Shown piece after piece: positions 24,347-35,958 of a DNA stretch of 64,000 nt. Numbering within the stretch: the first letter of the stretch is position 1; the number at the start of each line of letters is the position of its first letter. Location of the stretch: NCBI GenBank assembly GCA_018907035.1, contig JACCIC010000014.1, forward strand, positions 3,266,001 through 3,330,000. Reading direction: 5' to 3'. The translations under genes and the position numbers were made by a program. This DNA is from Sycobia sp. Sy_11. Lineage: Eukaryota > Arthropoda > Insecta > Hymenoptera > Epichrysomallidae. A model generated the notes under the pieces. That model did no database searches and was not told where the DNA came from. It was given only the letters and a program-made list of their open reading frames with translations.

Positions 24347-25879
24347 ATGACGGACGTTATATTAGATCGGGGCACTACTTATTTGGTAAGTTTTTCTTTA
24401 TTGTGTCATTTTTGGTTTTACTGTATGTGTTATTGTTTTGAGTTTAATCAATAAGCTTAGTTTATCATTCTCTACTTCCAATAAATCAATACTAGAATTT
24501 AAATTTAGTCAGATTTATTTGTAGTTTTATAATCGATACTACTTGCTGCTACTAACTATCCAAGAAAAAATTCAGCAAATATTTTTAACTAATATTTTTA
24601 AAACAATTTTTGAATGTCGTACAAAAGTATTAAATAAATCTTTTTTTGATACTTTGTCTGTTTTATTTATCAAATGAAAAATAAAATAGCTTATACTTAA
24701 ATAAAACGTATATTTGAATGGTATATTGAGTACAAAAAAAACTTTTACCTATTTTCAGAGTTCTGAATGTAAGAATGACATCCCTATTATATCTCAACCA
24801 ACAACAAGAAGTGGTCTCAGAGTTTATAAAATTGTTGTACTTGGTGAAGGAGGTGTGGGAAAGTCAGGTATTATATTAATAAGTGAATAGTATATTATAG
24901 TATAAGATGAATCAATTCTAATGATCTTATATTATTTTGCAGCTGTAACTTTACAATTTGTGAGTCACAGCTTTTTAAATGACCATGATCCAACAATTGG
25001 TAATTTTCTTTTATTATTAATTTATATTTAAAATTATTAAGATGATTAATAATGTTCAATATAATTTACATAAATAAATCTCTGGATAGTCAAAATTAAT
25101 TGTTGGTTACAGAGGATTCATATCAACAACAAGCAGTTATAGATGGTGAAGCTGCTCTACTTGACATTTTAGATACTGCTGGTCAGGTAAATAATTAAAA
25201 AATATGTTATTATTTAACCATAAATAACTTAATCCATTATATTATTTATCTTTGGTAATAATTTATTAGGTTGAATTCACAGCAATGCGAGATCAGTATA
25301 TGCGCTGTGGAGAAGGATTTATGATTTGTTATTCTGTAACTGATCGTCACAGTTTTCAAGAAGTTGTTGAGTATCGTAAATTAATATCTCGAGTTAGAAT
25401 GAATGAAGATATCCCTTTAGTACTTGTTGGAAATAAATTTGATTTACAGCATCAACGAGAGGTATAGAAAAAAAAATTATTCTTTGAAATTGAATTTATT
25501 TGTATATTTATTTTCCTTTTATTTTATTTTTAAATACTTTAAATTTTGAATATTTTTTAACAAATTAAAAAAATCAATAAATCAAATAGAATTGACTTAA
25601 TTATTATAAGTAACAAATTGAAATTAAATAAATTTGTTATAGGTGACCACAGATGAAGGAAAGACTTTAGCTAATCAGCTAGGTTGTCCATTTTATGAGA
25701 CTTCTGCAGCTCTTCGACAATTCATTGATGATTCCTTCTACTCCTTAGTTAGGCAGATTCGTATGAAAGAGAGATCACGTTCAAGTCCACGTAAACATAG
25801 TCGTTGGTGGAGATTGCGCTCAATCTTTGCTTTCATCTTTAGAAGAAAATCACGACAAAACCCACATTACTCCCCATGA
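24347..25879 (+). CDS. Ric: Ric, RIT-type Ras-like small GTPase
   Basis: Ric/RIT proteins are Ras-like switches that signal to MAP kinase pathways; fly Ric binds calmodulin. Six exons (24347-24385, 24759-24867, 24943-24999, 25113-25186, 25270-25461 and 25643-25879) give 235 aa with consistent phases. G-boxes: P-loop GEGGVGKS (42-49), effector HDPTIEDSY (64-72, the RIT-type effector sequence), DTAGQ (89-93), NKFD (148-151) and ETSA (176-179). There is no C-terminal CAAX box. The tail is instead rich in Arg, Lys, Trp and Phe ([20 protein letters not shown]), as expected for RIT/Ric membrane and calmodulin binding. The ATG is preceded by an in-frame TGA, which supports this start. The 32-residue N-terminal extension before the GTPase core is normal for the group. 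Confidence 0.96.
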
Positions 25880-28805
25880 AAAAAAAAGAAAAAAAATAGA
25901 AGGCAGCTGTTACATGAAACATACTTGGTGCAAACACAACGAAATCAGTGAGTTGAGCAAGTCTTCCCATCAAATAAGAACTTCTTGAATATAATTCTTC
26001 TATAGGTGCAGGCACCTTATTCTATTTTGAAGCAAATGAAGTTTTGGAAAATAAATTATATTAATGTTGATACAATTTAAATTTTCTAAGTAAATTATTA
26101 ATTTAAGATTAATTCTTTTCATATTATATGAAATTATGATATACTAAAAATTAAGATATATTACAGAAATCATTTTCAAAATAAATATGAAAAATTGCAA
26201 AAAATCTATGACAGAATAACAGAAGTGAATCTTTAATAAAAAATTGTAGTAAATTGGTCAATTTAATTTTTTCAAAAAAGAAATAGATACTTCGATCAAA
26301 CAAGGATTATTTTGTTAAAAGTTTACAAATAAATCCAGAAAGTATTTTTTGCTAAAATTTCTCCATTTAGATATAGTATTTGAAACCTTATCCAAAAACA
26401 ATGAAACGGCCTTTATTGTATGTATGAATGTGAAGCAAAAATGAAAAACTCCTTTGTACCTACTTTGTAAACCATAAAGTAATATTGAAAGGATTATGCT
26501 CAAGCTGTTTCTTAAATAACACTAATAATAATTATATCTAGTCGCTACTTAACGTATCCTAGTCAGGAATTGCATTTGTTAAGTATAATAAATAGTTTTT
26601 GTATTTAAGGACATTGCTTTATGTTGTAATATTGTATGTGCTTAAATGTTAAGTATGAAGCTTTAAAAATTTTAAAATATTAGTTTAAAACAAATAACTG
26701 ACGTTTTTATGTAAATATTATTTTTTACATAATTGTAAAAAAATATATATTGAAGTTTCAATGTTACAATTTATATACATATACATAAATTTTCTTTGAT
26801 TCTTATTTCTTTACCTAATTAGCAATAGTTCCTTTAAAGCCTTTTATGTGTGTATGAACATAAAATACATTTTTTAATTACAATCAAAACCAAAAACATA
26901 TTTTTATCCAAAGATGTACCTGTTATATAATAATTTCAGAGATGCTGTAATTTATAGAACAGCTAATAAAAGAAATATTTATAAAAATTTTTGTACAATT
27001 CATATGTTCTTTGATATAAGTCAATCATATTTTAATCCATTTTTAAGATCAAAATTTACCTTTAAATTAATTTTAAATTATTATTACTAACAGTATATCT
27101 GGTTGTTGATAAACATGATCTCTGCATAAAAAAATAATGCCAAATGTTTAGTAATAATAAATTAATGATTTTTAAATTTATGAAAACTTGATTTTAGAAT
27201 ACAGTTAAATGTTTTTGGAAATCTAATTAGAAAATTTTCAATAATTTTAAATTTGGTAATTATGTGAATAGATTTCACTGTTAATTTATATAGATAGTGA
27301 TTGATATTAAATTATATACGTTCAAGGATATGGTATAGGGTAAATTAAAGGATAAGCAGTGTTTAAAAAAACCATTTTTTATAATAAAGTCATTGCTTGC
27401 ATTATTATTATTATGTAGAATAAAAGTATTAACGTTTTGAAGTTTAACATTATAACATTGTTTTAATAAAAATCAATCATAGCATAATATTAAAGTATAT
27501 GCATTAAACATTAGATAACTAAATAAATGTATAATACAAAAAAAACATGAACTAATTTAATAGATACATAAAACATAATCTCACAGTATCATCATTGTTA
27601 TAGATGACAAAAGTTACTATAAGATTCTGGTCAAATAACTAATACATATAAATATAAAAATATTTAAATAAATTACGAACAATTATTTATGAAAATGTTA
27701 TAACTATATTGTATTATGTAAGTATATGAAAGATATAAAATTGATGTTAAAATATGAAGGAATATTATTGTTTGTAAACTAAAAGTTTTAGTTGAAATTC
27801 AAAGTACAAAAAAGTTTTCTTATTACGCCAAATAACAAGAGGACAACAATTTGAACAATTGCCCTAAAGTACATTTGCAGAATAAAAGCTTGCATGAATT
27901 TCAGCCTAATACTCGAAAGTTAATTAGAAACAAATATGATCCATTGACAATATGAAATCGCTCTTTCACGTTGCGCAGTTTTGAGATATTATATATCAGA
28001 TAAAACTGTACAATTTTCAATCGGTTGAGAAAGAAAGAGTAGATTCATTTGAGCGTGAGAATGTAAGCAATAATAACCGTACTATTCATGGGAACAACCT
28101 TTAGATTTTAGGCCAAAGTGCGAGCGATTATGTAAAATTTATTTTGTGTTACATTATCGCAGCTATTGAAACATAATGAAATATATGTAAAATCCTAATG
28201 AAAATTAATATAATATTTATTCCTAACATTGCTGTCTTCATTAACAATAATTATCCTAATTTACCTATAACAGTAATATATGCGCACAAGAATTGAAAAA
28301 CTTTATAAACAGTTCGTGTGACTTAAAATTTAATTATTCAACCGTAATTAATTTTTTGGTATTAGTTCTTCCATTCGTTCTTTCTTAGATTACGTTTCAT
28401 AGTAATTTTACTAGTTTCTTTTTGTGTATGCATTGTAATATTGTTATGTAATTCTTGTTAACGATGCTATACAATGATTTTTTTTTTGAAATTACATAAA
28501 ACTTTTGTTTGTTTTGAAATACACATACCACCCACCAATCCTAAATAAACTAATATCCTAGCGCTGGATAGAAAATAAAATTTCAAGCAAATAATATAAT
28601 TGCACCAATGTCGAATAATTTGTGCGCGTCATTGCGGCTTGATCATTGCCCTAACCAGCGCCAATTTTACCAAAATTTAATTGAGAAAAAACATTATGAT
28701 TTTAAACAAACATTGATTATAGAATATAGATAGGCCGTCTAATTCACTCATTGTGTAACAAAATAAATCATTGTTATATGCTTTTTTCGAACATCTGACA
28801 TTTGT
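25880..28805. other. AT-rich interval between Ric and GOLM 3' ends
   Basis: Convergent spacer of about 2.9 kb. It probably contains the Ric 3' UTR (an AATAAA lies near 26050 and others follow) and the GOLM 3' UTR from the right. I find no coding exon, RNA gene or recognisable mobile element. Confidence 0.45.
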
Positions 28806-31800
28806 TCAGTTTCGATTTTCGTTCATCTTTGCATCCAAATTTAGATTCAGTTCCGAGTCGATTACATTTGCGGCGTCGTGAACTTCTGCAGCGGTATCAT
28901 CTGAAAAAGCACAAAAAATATTTACTTGAAAATCAGTTCTGCTGTATAAACAGAATAATAAATTCATTTAATTTCTAATATTGTAGAACATAAAATTCAT
29001 TTCATAAAATTTCTTGAATACTGTATTTCTAAAGACTGGATGTAAATTCGAAAATTGTCTAAAGTCAATATTTAAAAACGTTTGTTTACTTGTTAAAAAT
29101 ATTTTATATATTTAGCTCATTTCAAAGAATTTTGATAATATCCTTTTCACAAATTAATATTTGGTAATACCAGGTAATACACACTTTCATGCGAATACCA
29201 ATATATCAGTTGTGCTAACAATCTGTACTTTCTGTACTTGTAATTTTTAAATAAACGTAAAAATTAATTTAGCGTTATGAAATTTATTTACTCCGGATCC
29301 CTATATAAGCACAATTCAGGTCCTAATAAGTATAAATCGTAATTTTAAATGTTATCACCCCCCCCCCCCCAACACCAACACTTGACAAAATTCATTTCTA
29401 CCAAACACATAGGTACAATATTGCGATTAAAATTAAATTAAGCTATGCGAAAAATATTCGACTATTCAAATAAGTATTTTACGGAATTTCTTCAGAAAAA
29501 AATATAAGAAAAATATGCATTTATCTATAACAGATCTAGTTTAATAAAATAAGTCAACAAATAAAATTTAAGTCAGGAATAAATTTTATTTAATTATTAT
29601 TTAACAAAAGTTATATGATGAATATAAATTTAATAATATTTAATCCGTTTTGGCAGTAGTAAATAAAATAAATATATAGCTTTATATTCTGCTATATATG
29701 TTATAGACGTACGGGGTCTGTCTCAAAAGTATCCGATCTTATATTATACCAGATTATACCTGCTCCACACTTTTCCAGTAGTGTTATTCAGGTTATTCTA
29801 CATACATATGGCCCTTGGCATTCGCATTCGTGGAAGTGCAGAGGCCTTATCAGGACTATACATTAATGTAGTCTGGATTAACGTAGAGTAGGATTTGCAG
29901 TAACTAATTCGAGATCTACCACCACGAGCTGATTTAATGATTCTATACGTTTTTTTGGGTCTCTGATTAAAAATTTCGAGATCATCCAATGGCCATTTTT
30001 TGACAAAACTGGCCATTTATCAAAAAAATATTTAAAAATTCACATTGTATAACCCAATTTGTATACAAAATTTATACATAAATAATTACATTCGTAAGAC
30101 TTCCGGCCTCTTAAATAATTTTCACAATATCGCATCATTTTAAGGAGAAACCGTGAAGAACGATTGAACGGACATTGTTTGAGCTTTATCTGTCGAACTC
30201 TAGTCGCAGCTAAAAATTTTGAGTAAATTTACGCAGTTTTTTTTTTTTTTTTGAAAATTTGTTTTAATGCAATGGTTTGTCAAACTAATCGGGTTGTGTT
30301 TATATAGTAAAATTGTGTTCTTGCGGAAAAATCGGAAAAATGATTATTTTTGGTCAGGTGACTGCAACTTTGAAAAATCGAATTATATAGCACGTCAAAT
30401 AATATAAGTTATCAATAAATCAGCACACCGAAAAATATGAGGTAATTTTCAGTTACCCCAGGAACTTTTTTATATCGCGCGATTTAATCCTGCATAAGCA
30501 TCGTATACAACTTTTTGAAATAGAATATAAGAAAATGAATGTAGTAAAGCAGTTCGTCATACTCGTAATTGTAGTGTAAGTCTCGAGGCTCAGACTGTTT
30601 TCGATATTCTCAAGAGTGCTCCAATTAACAGTCGTGGTTAAATTTCTCTCAAAAAAAATTTACCATTAAAAAACAAAAATAATGAAAAAAAGGTATTGTT
30701 TAGAATTAAATTTTTTTAAGGACGATTTTTCATTCCCTTTGCATTTTTTATACGCCTTACACCTATTTAGGGCCGATTTTATTCTTATAAAGTGTCTTAA
30801 CGTTTTCCATAAAAAAAATCAATAAACTTTAGAAGAAACTGGGCTTTTTGGCGATCACTTCCTTTCAAAAAATATTTAAACTCGAACAACCGTGATCACT
30901 TAAAAGGTTTAGGTTTATAAAATAATGTAAGTAAAAGAAACAAAAAAAAAGGTTTCTAAAAACAATTCAATCGGAAAAAGCGTTTTTATTATTTATGATT
31001 ATTCAATGGTAAAACTTTTTTAAAAAGAATCGCAGCCATTACAACAAGAGCACTATTTGAGAAATATAGAAATTAGCTAGTATCAAATTTTTTGGACGAA
31101 TTCATAACGTGGTAATAATTTAAATTTTAAATATTGAAATTGTATTTTTGTGAATATGAACGAGTTATAAAAATACTATACGTAATTATTTGAGGAGCAC
31201 AATGAACGAGAATCGTTTAACACATTCAATTATATTATATAATGTCCACAAAATTAAGGTTCAGAGTATAGTTTATATAATATACAAATAAGTTTATATA
31301 GCCGCACTCCAGTACTTAGATAATTTTGTTAAGTTTATTGTACTTATATTTATAATTGTAAATAAGCATAAAATTATTATGAAATTATTAGTTTCTCCTT
31401 TCTGCTTCTTTTATATAGTTTTTTTAGTTTTTAATGGTAAGGTCGAGCTGGGCGAGTCCCTTCACGCCTCCTCCGTCCCCCAAGCGTTCTGGGGCCACTG
31501 GATACGTTATACCAGTATAATATCAGATTAATATCAGGGATCAATAATATTCTCCCTAATTTCTGCCAATAATAGGTTTCGCCCACGTTGCACCCATGCC
31601 CAGATAGGACCGCACTCGGTCTTTTCGACGCGGAGATAGGTCGGATATTGTTGGGACACACCTCGTAGTATATAGTTTCCATCACGTCTCCATAAATAAT
31701 TTAATACACTTTCATGTCACGTTTTTACGTTTCTAATAAATAACACAAATTTCTATTAATTTAGAATCAAAAGTACCGCACTTGTAGATAATTATTTTTA

Positions 31801-33381
31801 TGATCAGTTCAATTTTATAGCCAATTTATGAATATTATAAAGCTTTCGCAAATTTTGATATTTTATTAATCTTTTTTTAGAAATTACCTTTCATATTACT
31901 ATTATCTTTTTCATGTATGTCGGTTTCTTGACGTTCAGCATTGACTGGAGGATTAATCACTTGTGATTGTGGCAATACATTTACTGTTTTATTATCAGGT
32001 GGTTTTGCGCCCGTCATAACTGAAAATTTATTTAATTCGAAATAAAAAATAAAGAAAGAATTGTCAAGTTATTCAATCTATTTTCTTATTTGTTGTAAAT
32101 TTATTTTTAAATAATTAAAATTCAAAATTGAGCTAATGAAAATTATCACATGTAATGAATTTTTATATTATAGAACATTTATTTTTAATAAATTGTATAA
32201 AAATATTATAAAAATGATATTACAATTTATTCCTATAATGTTAAAAGTAAAGTGTGTTATTGGCTATGTTAGCTTTATTTTGCTCTTGTTTATTGGAGTA
32301 ATATCTTAATACGGCAAAATTTCCAATGTAAAATATTTTATATTTTATAAAATATGGTATAGTAATATTTATAATTCAAATTATAGATTTATTTTTCAGC
32401 TTGGTAACAGAAAAATGAGGTGTCAGGCGTATTGCACCAGGTGGATCCTGTGGCAATATTGGAATGCCATGAAATTGTAAGCCTTCTTGTCCCCAGGTAG
32501 AAATCTGAACTGCAGATCTTTCAACTGGACCCAAATGGGGTTTTTTTATAACTGTACTGCCGGCTAAATCAGCAGAGTCCAAAAATGCTTTGGAAATTGA
32601 ATTTATTTTTAAAACTAAAAAATATAATGAAATAAAAACTTACCAATGGGTAATACAGGTATACTTTTCTGCAACGGTGTTTTAATTGAAAGTTTTAATT
32701 TATCAAAATCATCTTGTACCTTATATAAAAATAGAACAAAATTAATATTTAATATAAATTCTTTAAAATTTTTATATCCATACAAAAAAGTTTAGTTAAT
32801 TTACTTTTTTTAGTTCTTCTTCAAGTTTACGATTTTCTTTTTTTTTAGCATCTAATTGGGCCGTTATAGCTTCTTTATCTACTCTCAAAGCTTCTAAAGT
32901 GGCCGTTCTAGTAATATCTACACGTTTATGTGATTCTAGTTCTTCCTTACAAGTTGACATATTATCTTCAATTTGAGATAATCTTACATGCATTGTCCTG
33001 GCATCATCTATATAACTTTTAAGTTGTTTTTCAAATAATGCTCGTTGAGTGACACATTGATCTCTTTCTTCCACACTAAAATAGATAAATAAAATACTTC
33101 CATACTAAAATTCATAATTATTATTGTTATAGATACAATTTAAAATTTTATATTATAAATTATCGTTACAAAGTTGTTGGAAACTTTTATCATACAATAG
33201 CTATAGATGCTTACCTTATTTTTATTTGCTCATTTAATTCATCAATTTGTCGAAGTAATTCTAAATTTGTAGAAGATAATGTCCACCAATTGCAAACCAT
33301 CATTAAACAGATAATAATAAGAACCCCAACTAGAAGGGAAGGACAACGTCCTCCGCCAACTCTCATGCTTTCTATACCCAT
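28806..33381 (-). CDS. GOLM1/GOLM2-like Golgi type II membrane protein
   Basis: This matches the GOLM family (GOLM1/GP73, GOLM2/CASC4), cis-Golgi proteins with a short cytosolic N-terminus, one membrane anchor and a luminal coiled coil. Exons 33381-33215, 33075-32805, 32719-32644, 32587-32438, 32019-31888 and 28900-28806 join in phase to 296 aa. A short N-terminus with basic residues (RVGGGRCPS) precedes the membrane segment (about 14-32). A charged coiled coil covers roughly 35-150, and the tail is acidic and polar (ending near LDAKMNENRN). If exon 4 is not spliced at 32438, it reads on to a stop at 32376, giving a 241-aa form ending in LKNKSII, so an alternative C-terminus is possible. The last intron (28901-31887) is about 3 kb and hosts two transposon-like pieces. 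The family call rests on topology and the coiled coil more than on sequence identity. Confidence 0.75.
29359..29370. repeat. poly-C run
   Basis: About 12 consecutive C bases in an AT-rich intron. Confidence 0.9.
29710..30020. mobile_element. possible truncated mariner-like element or MITE
   Basis: The left edge reads TA followed by CGGGGTCTGTCTCAAAAG, a form seen at the ends of some Tc1/mariner-type elements, after a possible TA target site. The following 300 bases are less AT-rich and include a 72-codon minus-strand frame of no known family. I could not find a matching inverted end, so it is truncated or misread. It lies in the last GOLM intron. Confidence 0.3.
31436..31690 (-). repeat. structured retroposon-like element, partly 5S-rRNA-like
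   Basis: About 250 GC-richer bases inside the last GOLM intron, on the same strand as the gene. On the minus strand it shows perfect short hairpins: GACCG/CGGTC, ACTGG/CCAGT, CCCCA/TGGGG and GGCG/CGCC. A segment containing GTGCGGTCC then GGCATGGGTGCAACGTGGG resembles the internal promoter region of 5S rRNA (GGATGGGTGACCGCCTGGG), and the element ends in an A-rich tail. This combination suggests a 5S-derived SINE (SINE3-like) or another structured RNA. It is not a functional 5S gene. An 84-codon frame across it is probably incidental. Confidence 0.4.
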
Positions 33382-33937
33382 ACCTTTGAATTACAAAATT
33401 TTATTCTTGCACATTTATATTATCAGAGATGGATTTAATGTTTATAAACTTATCACATAAATTAGTTTTCAAAGTAATTTACTAAATTGTGTTTTGGCAT
33501 AATATTGGATTATTGTAATTAATTAACTACAATATATTACACATTTTACTTTTAGAAGTTTAGTTTAAGCATCATGAATTTATAAAAATTATCATTTTAG
33601 GCAAAAATAATGTTTACTTAGTTTGCTTGATGTATTTTTACTTTTAAATTGAAAAATACTAATTCACACTTTTGAAAGCAGCTAATTTAAAACATTTTCA
33701 AAAATGTTGAATAATTATAAATATATTAAAAGTTTATTCAGAAATCCGAATGCACACCTTGTCTTTGCAATTTTATTCGACAAATAACAATTCGCACTAT
33801 TATTTTGCACTTCAATCACTCACGACACAGACTCACTTTGCCTCACCGCGATAAGTGAGCGCTTGGGAGCCTGAACTCTCGCTTACAATTTACAATAAGA
33901 TAAAATAAATAATATAAAAATTAAATATTCGTTTTTT

Positions 33938-34219
33938 CCATAGATTTCTATACTATAGACAGCGCTAGTCGCGTGATCGGCGTGATAATCAAAATGAGAG
34001 TGGGAGAGCAATAGTAAGAGATAAGGTATCTTTCTCTTATCTGCTATAGGCGAAGGAGTGGGGCAGGAAGAGGAGCGAGAGATATAACATTCCTCCTCTA
34101 CTATCTCTGTCCTTTTATTCTGCTTACAAGCTGCTTCAAGCAGCTTCAATCAGCTTCAATAAGACGTCTGGACAGCTGGGTATAGCTGGATTGAGGCGCG
34201 CAAGTATATAAGTCTATGG
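33938..34219. mobile_element. MITE with about 17-bp inverted ends
   Basis: The left end CCATAGATTTCTATACT (33938-33954) is matched at the right (34203-34219), whose reverse complement reads CCATAGACTTATATACT. Both sides are flanked by a run of six T, which may be a target duplication. The interior has no transposase frame. I cannot assign the superfamily from this. Confidence 0.5.
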
Positions 34220-35671
34220 TTTTTTCTGAAGTTTGCAAGTTTTGCAGGAGGCAGAACTTGGAAGGCAGTGTTGCCAGGTGTTACCTGTATAAACTTTTTT
34301 ATACATTTATTTCATAAAAAAATATTGAAACAGCCTATGCCATGCGTCAGAAGAAGAGATCGTATCAGGGCTTGCAAGTTTGTTGCAAGGTAAACCCAGT
34401 AAACCTGCAGTAAACCATAATGGTAAACATGGGTAAATGCTTTTTGGTAAATGTGGCGACGACAGGTCGTGCGTATAAAACCTCATTTATGTATAATTCT
34501 GGTATAATATGTAATAGAGAAAAAAAATGGATTCATTCAAAAATCAACGCTTGTGAAACTAGTATAGTAATTGAATTTGTCTGTATTTTGAGCATCGCAT
34601 AATTTTTAATAAATAAAAATAACATGTTTATGAACATCGATTTAATAAATATTATTTTTTATCAATACAAAAATTTTCATTTTGATCTTGCAAATATAAT
34701 TTTTTTCATTTGCCGATCATAAACTAAGCGGCGCATAGGCACAATTTTCAGATCTAGATTATATAAATTTAATTTCAACCTTCGAAATTTAAACAAACCT
34801 TATTTATATGGTAATGACATATATAATAACAAATTTCATAAATAAAAATATTTTGTTGTGTAGTTCACACTTCACAGAGCCAATAACAGTCGAAAAAATG
34901 ACATAAATATTTTGTCTATAGACCAGTATAGACTGCATTCTTTATTATACCAGATTATACCTTTATAAATGTTTATATCTATCACTCTGATTCTATAAGA
35001 AAATCAACGCAAACTCTGACACGTTTAAATTTAGATAAAGTTTTTATATAATTTTTTAAAATATAATATAAAAAGATTGTTGTTCTAAATTTTTATTTGA
35101 ACCTAATGAACTTTTAAAATATGGAAAAATGATAAAAATTGAAAATTCCTAAAATAAAAAAATCATTTAACATACTCATACACACACACACAGTACTCTT
35201 TTTGAAAAGTAATATTACATTTTTTAAAGTACTATTATAAAAAGTGACAAATTATATTTTTTAACATCTGTAGAAAAATAATTGTCTCATAATTGATTCG
35301 AGAAAATCAACTCTGGTTGATGTACTCCGAATATTCATCAGCTTTCAGTTTACTGGTCGTTTCAGTTTTATTTAATTACAATATTAATTGAGAAAAATGA
35401 TATTTAATCAATGATATAAATGAGTTATGAAAATATCAAAAACCAATATTAAATTTTTAATCAAATATATTAATATTCATTTATAAAATTTATTCAATTT
35501 TAATACATGAAGATATAAAAAAAAAACAAATCGCAATAATTTAATTTCTAAATTCTGATTCTACATTTAGAGCGCGTGCGTGAATGCAGTTACATTGCAT
35601 CTTGCGATACTATTGCGAATTTGCGATATATGTGCGATCAGGGTTCGATACAAACTTTATATACTAGTTAC

Positions 35672-35674
<3 letters not shown>

Positions 35675-35725
<51 letters not shown>

Positions 35726-35728
35726 TAT
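35675..35728. repeat. (AT)n microsatellite upstream of gp210
   Basis: Nearly pure AT dinucleotide array about 230 bases upstream of the gp210 start codon. Confidence 0.95.
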
Positions 35729-35958
35729 AGCAATATAATATAGTAGTACCTGGTAGTACCGCAGTCCGCAGTACCGGTTTGATATGGGTTTCAAATTATA
35801 CCACTACAGGTATATGCTGGTATATGTATTTATAGGCTGCTATGCTATAGGTAGACTATCCGCAGCGGCAGAACCCGCAGAGCTGGCGTTGGTGTAGGCA
35901 AGTGTAGGGCTGTAGCGTAGCTGTAGCCGCGGCTTTTTGAGCACATGTAGTCAAGATT

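Larger units (their letters stand above)
33382..35958. promoter_or_regulatory. divergent intergenic region, GOLM / gp210
   Basis: This 2.6-kb region must hold both promoters. Positions 33820-33890 near GOLM are CpG-containing and could be its initiation zone. Positions 35740-35958 before gp210 hold repeated GTAGTACC-type words and GGTATATGCTGGTATATG. A MITE lies at 33938-34219 and an (AT)n array at 35675-35728. The words TTATACCAGATTATACCT at about 34944 recur at about 29744. No gene is supported in between. Confidence 0.4.

Noticed and set aside
31436..31690. Functional 5S rRNA gene or a spliceosomal snRNA
   Set aside because: Only a short block resembles 5S, the ends do not pair as in 5S, and U1 and U2 hallmark sequences are absent.
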